Origin: Bradyrhizobium sp. 195
GTDB lineage: Bacteria > Pseudomonadota > Alphaproteobacteria > Rhizobiales > Xanthobacteraceae
Assembly: GCF_023101665.1 (NCBI RefSeq)
Contig: NZ_CP082161.1
Coordinates: forward strand, 3,844,001 to 3,908,000
Direction: 5' to 3'
Length of the DNA stretch: 64,000 bases
Shown: positions 16,296-24,993 of the stretch, in pieces
Layout of the letters: each line of letters opens with the position of its first letter
Position numbering within the stretch: the stretch's first letter is position 1
Position numbers and translations under genes: made by a program
The notes under the pieces: model-generated
Database searches by the model: none
What the model was told of the DNA's origin: nothing
The model's input: the letters and a program-made list of their open reading frames with translations, nothing else

Positions 16296-16670
16296 AAACG
16301 GTTAAGCGGCAGGCGCGGCCGCTTCGTTAAATCCGCGACAATTCGGTCAGGAGGTTTGTTCCGATTGCATCCGTCTGGGCAGAATCGGCGGGAAAATGCT
16401 GCGGTTCCAAAGACCGTTGGCCGCCAAAAGCACTTAAGCAATAATTTACCATCCGGCCAGTCGGTCCGCCGATCGGGGGATTTGGTCTTCGAGAGGGACG
16501 TCAGTCGATCAAGGTCATGTTTGATTTGTTGACGAGGCCTAATCATTTGTACATTAGTACAAATGAGACGGCGGCTCGATGCCGCCTTCGGGCAAATCGG
16601 GCGCGTTGCGGCCCCGCGCCCGATCGCGCGATCCGGTCCGACGGATCGCTAGCTGTGCCTAGAGGAAAGC
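16296..16670. other. Intergenic region carrying the dioxygenase promoter
   Basis: These 375 nt separate the divergent HerA and dioxygenase genes. The right third holds the TTGACG promoter element and the 22-nt palindrome described at 16525-16566. The leader between that promoter and the dioxygenase ATG is about 105 nt. I see no small gene in the rest. Confidence 0.6.
16525..16566 (+). promoter_or_regulatory. Promoter with TetR-type operator, dioxygenase copy
   Basis: A TTGACG -35-like element lies at 16529-16534. It is followed by the perfect palindrome CATTTGTAC-ATTA-GTACAAATG at 16544-16565, which covers the expected -10 position, so a bound protein should block transcription. The 42-nt block matches 41235-41276, in front of the tetR gene, at 37 of 42 positions and in the same orientation. 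I infer that the TetR encoded at 41278 represses both promoters. Confidence 0.7.
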
Positions 16671-17639
16671 ATGCAGCCCGAACCGATCCTCGATCTTGCT
16701 CATCTCGGCCATATGGAGCTGCTGACGCCCAAGCCGAACGAGAGCCTGGAATTCTTCGTCAACGTCATGGGCATGACCGTCAGCGGCCAAAAGGGCGAGT
16801 CGGTATACTTACGCGGCTGGGACGATTACGAGCGCTATTCGCTCAAGCTGACGGCGTCGAAGACCTCGGGCATGGAGCACATGGCGCTGCGCGCACGCAG
16901 CCAGCAGGCGCTGGAGCGCCGCGTCGCCGCGCTGAAAGGCTCCGGCTTCGACATTGGCTGGATCGACGGCGATATGGGGCAAGGGCCGACCTTCCGCTGC
17001 CGCGATCCCGACGGTCACATCGTCGAGCTTTATTACGAGACTGAATGGTATCAGGCGCCGCCCGAGCTGAAACCGGCGCTGAAGAACCAGGCCCAGCGCT
17101 TCCCCGCGCGCGGCGTCAACGTCCGCCGCCTCGATCATCTCAACTGCCTCGCCGTCGACATCAAGGCCAACCGCGAGTTCTTCGAGAATTACCTCGGTTG
17201 CCGCCTCACCGAGCAGATCGTGCTCAACGACGGAAGGGAAGCGGCGATGTGGCTGACGATGTCGAACAAGAGCTACGATTTCGCCTATTCGCTCGATCAT
17301 TCAGGCACGCCCGGCCGCTTCCACCACGTCACCTACGCGCTCGATAGCCGCGAGGAGATTCTGCGCGCCGCCGACATCTTCCTGGAGAACGGCATCCACA
17401 TCGAGACCGGCCCGCACAAGCACGCGATCCAGCAGACCTTCTTCCTCTACGTCTACGAGCCCGGCGGCAACCGCGTCGAAGTCGCCAACGCCGGCGCGCG
17501 TCTCATCCTCGCACCCGACTGGAAGCCGATCGTGTGGACCGAGGAGGAGCGCAAGAAGGGCCAGGCATGGGGGCTGAAGACGATCGAGTCTTTCCACACC
17601 CACGGCACGCCGCCGGTGGACGTGAAGAAGCACGGCTAG
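16671..17639 (+). CDS. Extradiol ring-cleavage dioxygenase, type I (VOC)
   Basis: This 322-residue two-module VOC protein is a catechol 2,3-dioxygenase relative that opens a dihydroxylated aromatic ring next to the diol using Fe(II). The metal ligands fit the family: His156 (RRLDHLNC), His218 or 219 (GRFHHVTYAL) and Glu270 (GNRVEV), all in the second module, as in XylE. The ATG at 16671 has a GAGGAAAG site just upstream. It is a single-gene unit, convergent with nicB, but its promoter is a near copy of that of the tetR operon 25 kb away. That link suggests it supplies the ring-cleavage step for that operon; the true substrate is unknown. Confidence 0.88.
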   Translation: MQPEPILDLAHLGHMELLTPKPNESLEFFVNVMGMTVSGQKGESVYLRGWDDYERYSLKLTASKTSGMEHMALRARSQQALERRVAALKGSGFDIGWIDGDMGQGPTFRCRDPDGHIVELYYETEWYQAPPELKPALKNQAQRFPARGVNVRRLDHLNCLAVDIKANREFFENYLGCRLTEQIVLNDGREAAMWLTMSNKSYDFAYSLDHSGTPGRFHHVTYALDSREEILRAADIFLENGIHIETGPHKHAIQQTFFLYVYEPGGNRVEVANAGARLILAPDWKPIVWTEEERKKGQAWGLKTIESFHTHGTPPVDVKKHG

Positions 17640-17666
17640 AGCTGTTACTCCGACGTTTCATTCAGT

Positions 17667-17767
17667 GTCATTCCGGGGCCCGAGCGTAGCGAGGAAGCCC
17701 GGAATCTATAACCACCAGCGGGGGTAATGGATTCCGGCTTCGCCGCTTCGCGTCGCCCCGGAATGAC
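17667..17767. repeat. Intergenic inverted-repeat element, GTCATTCCGGGG family
   Basis: The 101-nt unit has perfect 12-nt inverted ends, GTCATTCCGGGG at 17667-17678 and CCCCGGAATGAC at 17756-17767. Imperfect inner repeats (CCCGGAATC / GGATTCCGG) lie between them. It fills the gap between the convergent dioxygenase and nicB genes and reaches the last base of the nicB stop codon. A second copy of the same family is at 62704-62809. Confidence 0.75.
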
Positions 17768-20700
17768 TAGTGGGTTGAGCTGCGCACCCGCGCGATGGTT
17801 TCGCGCACATCGGTCCACGCCGGCTTGTCCGGCGCGAACTGCCTGCGCAGGAAGGTGACGAGCTCCTCGATTTGCGCATCGCTCATGCTGCCCTTGAAGG
17901 CGGGCATGTAGCCGAGATCGCTCGACACCGGCTCGATGACACCGTGCAGGATCACCTGCACGAGATTGCCCGACGTGGCGCTGTGCAGATTGCTGTTGAG
18001 CGCGAGCGAGGGCCGGCTGCCGAACAGCGGCAGACCGCCGACCTCGTGGCAGACGGCGCAGGCGCCCTGATAGAGGCGCGCGCCGCTGGACGGCGCGACG
18101 GTGACTTGGGTCGCGCTTTCGAGCCGTGCCGCAAGCGTGCCCGGCGTCTCGGCCGCGCTGTCGTTGAACGAGTTGAGATAGACGGCCATCGCGCGGATGT
18201 CCTGATCGGGCAGGGCTTTGAGGTCCCTGACCACAGGCGCCATCGGGCCGGCGGCAACGCCGTGATAGCGCGAATGGCCGGTGCGCAAATAAGTGAACAG
18301 TTCGTCCTCGCTCCAGGGGACCGGCGCATGCGAGAGCGAGGTCAGCGGCGGCGCTTCCCAGCCCTCGGCGAAGCCGCCGGCCAGATAGGATTCGCGCTGC
18401 TCGGCGCCGAGCGCATTGCGCGGCGAGTGGCAGCCGCTGCAATGGCCGAGGCCCTCCACGAGGTAGGCGCCGCGATTCCATTGCTCGGATCTGGCGGGGT
18501 CGGGCTTGAACTCTTCTGTCCGGTGAAACAGCGCGTTCCAGCCTGCGAGCAGCGGGCGCAGGTTGAACGGGAAGGCCAGTTCATTCGCCGGTGTCGTCGC
18601 GCGCACCGCAGGCTGCGCCATCAGGTAGGCGTACAGAGCCTGAAGGTCGGCCTCGTTGGTCTTGGCGAAATGCGTGTAGGGAAAGGCTGGGTAGAGCTGG
18701 CGGCCGTCGCGATGCAATCCATCGCGCATCGCCCGTTCGAAGGCGGGATAGGACCAGGCACCGATGCCGGTCTCGACGTCCGGCGTGATGTTGGTGCTGT
18801 GGATGATGCCGAACGGCGTTTCCAGCGCGCGGCCCCCCGCGTTGAGCACACCATTGATCGTGGTGTGGCACTCCGCGCAATTGCCGAGCGCGGCAAGCTG
18901 CTGGCCGCGCGCGATGGTCGCCGCAGAATAAACTGATGCATCGGGGCGTGCGATCGGCGCCATCGCGCGCCCGGGCAGAAGCGCGGCGCCGATACCGATC
19001 GCGGCGGTGCAAACGGCCGCAATCGTCGTGAAGATGCTGGCGCGTTTGGCGAAGGGATTTTCCCAGATGCGGGACGGCTGCGGCGCGGCTGGCGCGGGCA
19101 ACGCTTGCGGTGTCGCCGGCATCCCGCCGTGCAGCCCCTTCAGGATGCGCTCGGGTGTGAACGGTGGCTCGCGAAAGCGCACGCCGGTGGCATCAAAAAT
19201 CGCGTTCGCAATCGCCGCTGCGCTCGGGACGGACGCGGATTCGCCGACGCCGAGCGGCGGCTGGTGCTGACGCGGCAGCAACAGCACGTCGATCTTGGGC
19301 ACATCAGGGAAGGGGATGATCGGATAGGCGCCCCATTCGCGTGCCGCCACCGCGCCGCGCTCGAACGAGACCTCCTCCATCAGCGCGCGGCTCGTGGACT
19401 GGATGACGTTGCCGTGGATCTGGTGGCGCACGCCGTCCGGATTGATCATCAGGCCGGAATCCTGGCCCGCAACCACGCGCGTGACGCTGACGTCGCCGGT
19501 CGACTTGTTCACGGCGACGTCGGCGACCCACGCCGACCACGCCGCGCCATAGCCGGGAAACTTGCTGTGGACGTAGAGCGCATAGGCAAAGCCGCGTCCA
19601 TGCACGACCTCGCCGTCCTTCTCCTCGCGAACAGGGCGCGGTATCCAGCCGGCGCGCTCGGCCACCGCATTGACGAGATCGACCGCGCGTTGGTCTTTCA
19701 GGTAACGCAGGCGATATTCGATCGGGTCGACGCCGGCCTCGGTTGCGGCCTCGTCGATGTAGGATTCATGCGCAAAGGTGTTCGGCAGCGCCGAGACGCC
19801 GCGAAACCAGGACGCGCGCACGATCGGCGCCATGTCGTGGGCGACGACGCGCATGTGGTCGTAGTCATAGGGCGGGATCGCGGTGCGGTCGCCCATCTGA
19901 AGCACGGCCGGTTCGGGCGAGATCCGGCCGGTGAGCAGCAGCGCCAGCGTCGGTGCGGCATTCGAGGGATAGCGCGTGGCGAGATCGTAAGCAGCGATGC
20001 CGCCGTGGGCATCGAGCCCGCCATTGACGTCGATGAGCTGCGCAGTGCCCTTGGGCTCCCAGGCATGCTCCTGCTCGCGCGTCAGCTGCACGCGCACGGG
20101 TCGGCCGACCGCGCGCGACAGCAGCAGCGCATCCGCGGTAACGTCATCGGCGCAGTTGCGGCCGTAGCAGCCCGCCGCCTCCAGGCGGATGACCTCGATC
20201 TCGCTCTCAGGACGCTCGATCAGCAGCGCAAGGTCGCTGCGCAGCACATGCGGGTTCTGCGTGCCCGACCAGACGCGGATGTTGCCGTCCTGAAAATCCG
20301 CGACCGCGCAGGACGGGCCGATCGAGGCGTGCATCTGATACGGCCAGACATAGGTGCGCTGCATCGGCTTGGCTGCGCCTGAGATCGCCGCATCGACATC
20401 GCCCTTGTCGATCAGCGTGCGTGGCGTCGACGGATTGGCGCGCAGCGCGGTCTCGACGTCGGCGAGATCGGTGAGGGTGGGCGTCGGTTTCCAGCCGACC
20501 TTGAGCTGTTCTGCCGCGCGGATCGCATTCTCCTCGCGCTCGGCGACGACACCGACGAAATCACCGATACGGACCACGGCGATGACGCCGGGGACGTCGC
20601 GTACCGAGGATTCATCGACCGCGATCAGACTGGTGCCGACGAACGGGCCGGCATCGACACCGGCATAGGGCGGACGCACCACACGGCCGTGCAGCATGCC

Positions 20701-21294
20701 GGGCACCCGGATATCGTGCACAAAAGTCAGCTCGCCCGTGGCCTTGGCGGGCAGGTCGACGCGCGGCATCGACTGACCGACGATGGCGTAGTCGCCGACG
20801 GGTTTGACAGCGACGTCGTCGGCAAGCTCGAGGCGGATCGTCTCGCCGCCGATCAACTCGCCATAGCTGACGCTGCGATTGTCGTGCCCGCGTACGAGGC
20901 CGTCCTCAATCCTGAGGTCGGCCTCCGGCAGCTCCAGCCGCTCGGCCGCGCGCGTGATCAAAAAGTGACGCGCTTGCGCGGCCGCTTTGCGCAGCGGCAC
21001 GGCGGTGATTTGGATCGTCTCGCTTGCGATCGTCGCACCCTGGTTCGGCACCACAGAGGTGTCGCCGAGCACCACGACGACGCGCGCAAAGGACACATTT
21101 AATTCCTCGGCGACGATCTGGCCGAGGGCGGTGCGGATGCCGGTGCCGAGATCGACATGGCCGTTATAGGCCGTGACCGATCCGTCCGCGGTGATGCGCA
21201 CGAAAGTCTCGGATGTGACCTCGTCCACGGTGCGGACGACGACGAGCGAACCGGATTGCCGCTCAGCTCCATCAGGGACAGGGGAGGTCATCAA
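17767..21294 (-). CDS. nicB: Nicotinate hydroxylase large subunit: molybdopterin domain fused to tri-heme cytochrome c
   Basis: This 1175-residue protein joins a xanthine-dehydrogenase-type molybdopterin subunit (about residues 1-725, with the GVGESASVPSAAAIANAI signature near its end), a membrane helix (about 735-765), and three cytochrome c domains with heme motifs CAECH (near 805), CSGCH (near 950) and CAVCH (near 1080). This layout and length match NicB of Pseudomonas putida, which hydroxylates nicotinate at C6 and passes electrons to the respiratory chain. Its ATG overlaps the nicA stop by 4 nt. The opposite strand carries 6-hydroxynicotinate reductase, which would use its product and strongly supports nicotinate over other N-heterocycles. 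Isoquinoline oxidoreductase relatives are the main alternative. Confidence 0.85.
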   Translation of the reverse strand: MMTSPVPDGAERQSGSLVVVRTVDEVTSETFVRITADGSVTAYNGHVDLGTGIRTALGQIVAEELNVSFARVVVVLGDTSVVPNQGATIASETIQITAVPLRKAAAQARHFLITRAAERLELPEADLRIEDGLVRGHDNRSVSYGELIGGETIRLELADDVAVKPVGDYAIVGQSMPRVDLPAKATGELTFVHDIRVPGMLHGRVVRPPYAGVDAGPFVGTSLIAVDESSVRDVPGVIAVVRIGDFVGVVAEREENAIRAAEQLKVGWKPTPTLTDLADVETALRANPSTPRTLIDKGDVDAAISGAAKPMQRTYVWPYQMHASIGPSCAVADFQDGNIRVWSGTQNPHVLRSDLALLIERPESEIEVIRLEAAGCYGRNCADDVTADALLLSRAVGRPVRVQLTREQEHAWEPKGTAQLIDVNGGLDAHGGIAAYDLATRYPSNAAPTLALLLTGRISPEPAVLQMGDRTAIPPYDYDHMRVVAHDMAPIVRASWFRGVSALPNTFAHESYIDEAATEAGVDPIEYRLRYLKDQRAVDLVNAVAERAGWIPRPVREEKDGEVVHGRGFAYALYVHSKFPGYGAAWSAWVADVAVNKSTGDVSVTRVVAGQDSGLMINPDGVRHQIHGNVIQSTSRALMEEVSFERGAVAAREWGAYPIIPFPDVPKIDVLLLPRQHQPPLGVGESASVPSAAAIANAIFDATGVRFREPPFTPERILKGLHGGMPATPQALPAPAAPQPSRIWENPFAKRASIFTTIAAVCTAAIGIGAALLPGRAMAPIARPDASVYSAATIARGQQLAALGNCAECHTTINGVLNAGGRALETPFGIIHSTNITPDVETGIGAWSYPAFERAMRDGLHRDGRQLYPAFPYTHFAKTNEADLQALYAYLMAQPAVRATTPANELAFPFNLRPLLAGWNALFHRTEEFKPDPARSEQWNRGAYLVEGLGHCSGCHSPRNALGAEQRESYLAGGFAEGWEAPPLTSLSHAPVPWSEDELFTYLRTGHSRYHGVAAGPMAPVVRDLKALPDQDIRAMAVYLNSFNDSAAETPGTLAARLESATQVTVAPSSGARLYQGACAVCHEVGGLPLFGSRPSLALNSNLHSATSGNLVQVILHGVIEPVSSDLGYMPAFKGSMSDAQIEELVTFLRRQFAPDKPAWTDVRETIARVRSSTH

Positions 21295-21773
21295 TCACCG
21301 GCCTCGGCGAGCTGGCCCGACGCGCGCATCACGGCGCGCAGGATTTCGACATGGGTGCCGCAACGGCAGAGATTGTAGCGCAGCGCCGCCTGCGCCTCCT
21401 GTTCGCTCGGTCGCGGGTTGATCGCGAGGAGCGCCTTGGTGGTCATGATCATGCCGTTGAGACAATAGCCACATTGCGCGGCCTGTTCGTCGACGAAGGC
21501 CTGCTGCACCACATCAGGCTTGTCGCGCGTGCCGAGCCCTTCGAGCGTCACGATGTCGCGGCCGGCGCAGCCGCTCAGGGGAATCACGCAGGAGCGGGCC
21601 GCGGCTCCGTCGATCAGGACAGTGCAGGTGCCGCATTCGCCGAGTCCGCAACCATATTTGGGGCCGTTGAGCGCGAGGTCGTTGCGCAGCACATAGAGCA
21701 GCGGCGTCTCTGGCGCCGCAGCGATCTCGTGGATCCTGCCGTTCACGGTGAGGCGGATCGGTGCCTGCGGCAT
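21291..21773 (-). CDS. nicA: Nicotinate hydroxylase small subunit, two [2Fe-2S] clusters
   Basis: This 160-residue protein carries the plant-type cluster motif CGLGECGTCTVLIDG followed by a cysteine in ARSC, and the second cluster motif CGYCLNGM with CRCG near the C-terminus. Such subunits carry electrons from the molybdenum site to the acceptor, here the cytochrome c domains of NicB. I start at the ATG at 21773 (MPQAPIRLTVNG); a TTG at 21797 in frame would add eight residues and is less likely. A GAGG run precedes the ATG closely. It is the first gene of the nicAB operon, facing palindromic sites at 21827 and 21978. Confidence 0.87.
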   Translation of the reverse strand: MPQAPIRLTVNGRIHEIAAAPETPLLYVLRNDLALNGPKYGCGLGECGTCTVLIDGAAARSCVIPLSGCAGRDIVTLEGLGTRDKPDVVQQAFVDEQAAQCGYCLNGMIMTTKALLAINPRPSEQEAQAALRYNLCRCGTHVEILRAVMRASGQLAEAGD

Positions 21774-21826
21774 CCTCGTTCCCAAGCTCGCGGCCAAGTG
21801 CTCGCAAATTTACGTCGCGACGATAC

Positions 21827-21842
21827 CGTTTGTACACAAACG
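21827..21842. promoter_or_regulatory. Palindromic operator, nicA side
   Basis: The site CGTTTGTACACAAACG has 7-nt inverted arms around a central AC and lies 53 nt upstream of the nicA ATG. The 11 nt CGTTTGTACAC recur exactly, in reverse orientation, at 34130-34140 between the enamidase and ferredoxin reductase genes. I read both as binding sites of one nicotinate-pathway regulator, most likely the MarR protein at 29738. Confidence 0.6.
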
Positions 21843-21977
21843 TGCAAGCCGTCCATGCCGCACTGCAGCGCGACTGCCTTCTTTGTGGACAGAGCGGATA
21901 GGCAAATGAGGTTTTATGCGCCAGCCGCATCTTTTGCGCCGCACCGCCGCTTGACAGCCATCCGGAGCGCGCGCACC

Positions 21978-21997
21978 ATCGTTCGTATACGAATGAT
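21978..21997. promoter_or_regulatory. Palindromic operator, reductase side
   Basis: A perfect 12-nt palindrome TTCGTATACGAA at 21982-21993 extends with one mismatch to a 20-nt symmetric site. It lies 14 nt before the 6-hydroxynicotinate reductase ATG, where it would block early transcription. The stretch ACGAATGAT is shared with the site at 34111-34140. Confidence 0.6.
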
Positions 21998-22011
21998 AAC
22001 CGGCTTCTCAC

Positions 22012-23469
22012 ATGGTGATGGAAACAACGAGCGCTGCCATCGACAAGATCCGCTGCGATGCATGTCCGGTGATGTGCTACATCAAGCCGGGTGCGGCGGG
22101 TGCCTGCGACCGCTACGCCAATCACGAGGGCAAGCTCGTCCGCGTCGATCCGCATGTGATCCTGGAGCGCACCGTCTCACATGGCGGCAAGCTGGTCCCG
22201 TTCAGCCGCACCGAAGATTGGGACGGCAAGATCGTCCACGAGCCCTCGACCTTCGTCACTGCGATCGGCGCGGGCACCACCTATCCCGATTACAAGCCGG
22301 CGCCCTTCATCGTCTCTGCTGAGGTCGACGGCGTCGACATGGTGACTGTCGTCACCGAGGGCATCTTCTCCTATTGCGGCATCAAGGTGAAGATCGACAC
22401 CGACCGATATCTCGGCCCCGAAACCGCGACGGTGCGCGCGCAGGGCGAGGCGGTTGGCCATGTCACCACCAGCGAATACGGCTCGCAGATGCTCTCGCTC
22501 GGCGGCGTGCATCATCTGACCGGCGGCTCCAAGAAGGAGGGCCGCGTCACCTGCGACACGCTGATGGACCTTGCCAATTGCAAGGCGGTGGAGCTGACCA
22601 TCGACGGTGGCGCGAGCGTGGTGGTGCAGGCCGGCCAGCCGCCGATCGTCAACGGCGTGAAAGAAGAGCGCATGCGCGTCGGCTGCGGCTCGGCGACGAT
22701 CGGCATGTTCGCCAAGCAATGGCACGGCAAGGTCGACGAGGTCGTCGTGGTTGACGACCACATCACCGGCGTGCTGAGCGAACACCAGGCCGGGAAGCTG
22801 CTCGATATCGCCGACACCGGCATCAAGATGAAAGGCCGGCGCTCGACGCCCGGCCGCTATTTCCAGGTTGCCGATCCCGGCACGGGGTGGGGCGGCACCA
22901 ACATCTCCGATCCGCTGGCGATCCTTGGGCCGTTCGATGCCAAGGAGGCCAAGGCCGGTCTGACCATGCTCATGGTTTCCACCACCGGCGAGCATTCGTC
23001 CTATTACGTGCTCGACGAGGCCCTGAAGCCGGTCGAGACCGAGATGCCTGCCGACTTGAAATTCTCCGTCGAGCGCATCCAGGAGAATTGCGAGCCGGCG
23101 CTATGCACGGTGCTGTTCATGGCCGGCGCTGGCGGCTCGCTGCGCGCGGGCGTGACCGACAACCCGGTGCGGCTGACGCGCTCGGTGAAGGACGCGCTGA
23201 CGCGCGTCACCAGCGGCGGCGCGCCGGTCTATGTCTGGCCGGGCGGGGGTATCACCTACATGGTCGATGTCACGCAGATGCCGGCGGGCGCGTTCGGCTA
23301 TGTGCCGACGCCGGCGCTGGTCGCGCCGATCGAGTTCACGATGAAGCTGTCGGACTACGCTGCGCTCGGCGGGCACATGGACTATGTGAAGCCGCTGTCC
23401 GAGGTGCAGGGGGGCGACGATGTCCGGCAATTGCCCTGGCAGAATCCAATTCCGGGACCCCGGGCATGA
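22012..23469 (+). CDS. hnr: 6-Hydroxynicotinate reductase
   Basis: This 485-residue iron-sulfur flavoprotein is expected to reduce 6-hydroxynicotinate to 1,4,5,6-tetrahydro-6-oxonicotinate. The N-terminus has a cluster motif with Cys15, 18, 22 and 32 (CDACPVMC...GAC); other cysteines such as C122, C181 and C189 could bind further clusters. The Eubacterium barkeri enzyme is reported to hold a covalently bound flavin and several Fe-S clusters and to use ferredoxin. LTGGS at 169-173 faintly recalls an ApbE flavinylation site. An ATG at 22018 is an alternative start. The gene lies opposite nicAB and overlaps a UPF0280 gene. I recognise the family from its clusters and context; activity is inferred. 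Confidence 0.85.
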   Translation: MVMETTSAAIDKIRCDACPVMCYIKPGAAGACDRYANHEGKLVRVDPHVILERTVSHGGKLVPFSRTEDWDGKIVHEPSTFVTAIGAGTTYPDYKPAPFIVSAEVDGVDMVTVVTEGIFSYCGIKVKIDTDRYLGPETATVRAQGEAVGHVTTSEYGSQMLSLGGVHHLTGGSKKEGRVTCDTLMDLANCKAVELTIDGGASVVVQAGQPPIVNGVKEERMRVGCGSATIGMFAKQWHGKVDEVVVVDDHITGVLSEHQAGKLLDIADTGIKMKGRRSTPGRYFQVADPGTGWGGTNISDPLAILGPFDAKEAKAGLTMLMVSTTGEHSSYYVLDEALKPVETEMPADLKFSVERIQENCEPALCTVLFMAGAGGSLRAGVTDNPVRLTRSVKDALTRVTSGGAPVYVWPGGGITYMVDVTQMPAGAFGYVPTPALVAPIEFTMKLSDYAALGGHMDYVKPLSEVQGGDDVRQLPWQNPIPGPRA

Positions 23470-24362
23470 CAAGGCTCCCGCAAATCGCATTGCTGTCTGA
23501 TGGCCGGCGGCTGCATTTGCAGGATGGACCGATCGATCTGATCGTGGGGGCGAGGGGAGAGGCAGGAGAGGTGCGCGCGGCCTATGAGGCTGCGGCGCGG
23601 CGGTTCACGGGGCTGCTCGACGAGCTCTGCGCGGAGTTGCCGGAGCTGCGCGCTGCTGCCAGGGGGCGGACTGCGCTGAGGGGCGTTGCGGCGCGCCGTA
23701 TGCACGCCGCGGTGGCGCCCTTTGCCGCTGATTGCTTCATCACGCCGATGGCCGCCGTTGCCGGCAGCGTGGCGGAGGAGATTCTCGGCGCAATGCTCGG
23801 CGCTGCGACGCTCAATCAGGCCTATGTCAACAATGGCGGCGACATCGCCCTTCATCTCGGCCGGAGCGAGCATTTTTCGATTGGCCTGATGGATCGGCCC
23901 GATCGTGATGGCGTGATGCGAGCTTTGCGGGTCGAGGCGGACGACCCGGTGCGGGGCGTCGCGACCAGCGGGCGCCATGGCCGCAGCTTTTCGCTCGGGA
24001 TTGCCGACGCGGTGACGGTGCTGGCCGCAACGGCATCGCAAGCCGATGCGGCGGCGACGGTCATCGCCAATGCCGTTGATCTGCCGGGACATCCTGCCAT
24101 CATCCGTCAGCCGGCCAGCGAGCTTCAGCCCGACAGCGATCTCGGTCCACGCCTCGTCACCCGCGACGTCGGCCCGTTGTCGCACGACGAGATCGCCACA
24201 GCACTCGAATCTGGCGCGGAATGTGCACGCCAATTGTTCGATCGCGGCTTGATCGAGGGTGCGGTGTTGCAGCTTTGTGGTGATATGCTTGTCATCGGAC
24301 CGAAAGATATTGAACGGCAAGAAGCGCGCCCACGTAAGCTGGAGAACGCGGTTCATGCCTGA
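23466..24362 (+). CDS. UPF0280 protein, ApbE-like fold, candidate flavin transferase
   Basis: This 298-residue protein belongs to UPF0280, whose members share the fold of ApbE, the enzyme that attaches FMN covalently to proteins. Recognisable segments are RRLHLQDGPIDLIVGARG, PMAAVAGSVAEEILGAM, YVNNGGDIALHL and GVATSGRHGRSFSLGIADAV; the NNGGDIA and ATSGR...ADAVTV blocks correspond to conserved ApbE positions. Its ATG overlaps the stop of the 6-hydroxynicotinate reductase gene by 4 nt. Because the known reductase has a covalent flavin, I propose that this gene loads that flavin. Family membership is fairly sure; the role is a hypothesis. Confidence 0.8.
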   Translation: MTRLPQIALLSDGRRLHLQDGPIDLIVGARGEAGEVRAAYEAAARRFTGLLDELCAELPELRAAARGRTALRGVAARRMHAAVAPFAADCFITPMAAVAGSVAEEILGAMLGAATLNQAYVNNGGDIALHLGRSEHFSIGLMDRPDRDGVMRALRVEADDPVRGVATSGRHGRSFSLGIADAVTVLAATASQADAAATVIANAVDLPGHPAIIRQPASELQPDSDLGPRLVTRDVGPLSHDEIATALESGAECARQLFDRGLIEGAVLQLCGDMLVIGPKDIERQEARPRKLENAVHA

Positions 24363-24388
24363 GCAGGGAAGAGCCTGAGGACACAATC

Positions 24389-24973
24389 ATGAGCGCGATC
24401 ATCCGCAAGATCGTCACCGTCGTCGAAGAGACGCAGATGGAGATGGGCCGGCAAGTTTCACCGCCGACGCGGCGAGCCGCGGCAATCGCCGTGATCGAAA
24501 ATCCCTTCGCGGGGCAATATGTCGAAGACCTTTCGCCGCTAATCACGATCGGCGAGGAGCTGGGCGAGCTGCTGTCGAAGCGCGCGGTGGCGGCTCTCGG
24601 CATCGACGGTTCCAAGGCGCAGAGCTATGGCAAGGCCGCGGCTGTCGGCGAGAACGGCGAGCTGGAACATGCCGCTGCAATTCTTCACCCGAAGATGGGC
24701 GCGCCAGTACGCAAGGTGCTGACCAAGGGTGCCGCGCTGATTCCGTCGTCGAAGAAGCGCAGCGGGCCCGGCACCACGCTCGACATTCCCCTCGGTCACA
24801 AGGACGCAGCCTTCGTGCGTAGTCACTTCGATGGCATGGAAGTACAGATCAACGACGCGCCGCGCGCCAATGAGATCATGGTCGCGGTCGCTGTCACCGA
24901 CAGCGGCCGGCCTTTGCCGCGCGTCGGCGGGCTGACGGTTGCGGAGATCAAAGGCGAAGACGGTCTAAGATAA
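24389..24973 (+). CDS. DUF1185 'amino acid synthesis' family protein
   Basis: This 194-residue protein matches the DUF1185 family (MSAIIRKIVTVVEETQMEMG, then NPFAGQYVEDLSPL and a C-terminal VAVAVTDSGRPLPRVGGL). The family name is historical and no reaction is established. A GAGGACAC site precedes the ATG. It lies third in the operon after the reductase and UPF0280 genes, ahead of an ABC importer. Members often accompany N-heterocycle or amide catabolic genes, so a hydrolytic or isomerising step late in the nicotinate pathway is possible, but nothing in the sequence proves it. Confidence 0.78.
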   Translation: MSAIIRKIVTVVEETQMEMGRQVSPPTRRAAAIAVIENPFAGQYVEDLSPLITIGEELGELLSKRAVAALGIDGSKAQSYGKAAAVGENGELEHAAAILHPKMGAPVRKVLTKGAALIPSSKKRSGPGTTLDIPLGHKDAAFVRSHFDGMEVQINDAPRANEIMVAVAVTDSGRPLPRVGGLTVAEIKGEDGLR

Positions 24974-24993
24974 TTTTAACGGTGGAGGTTGGG

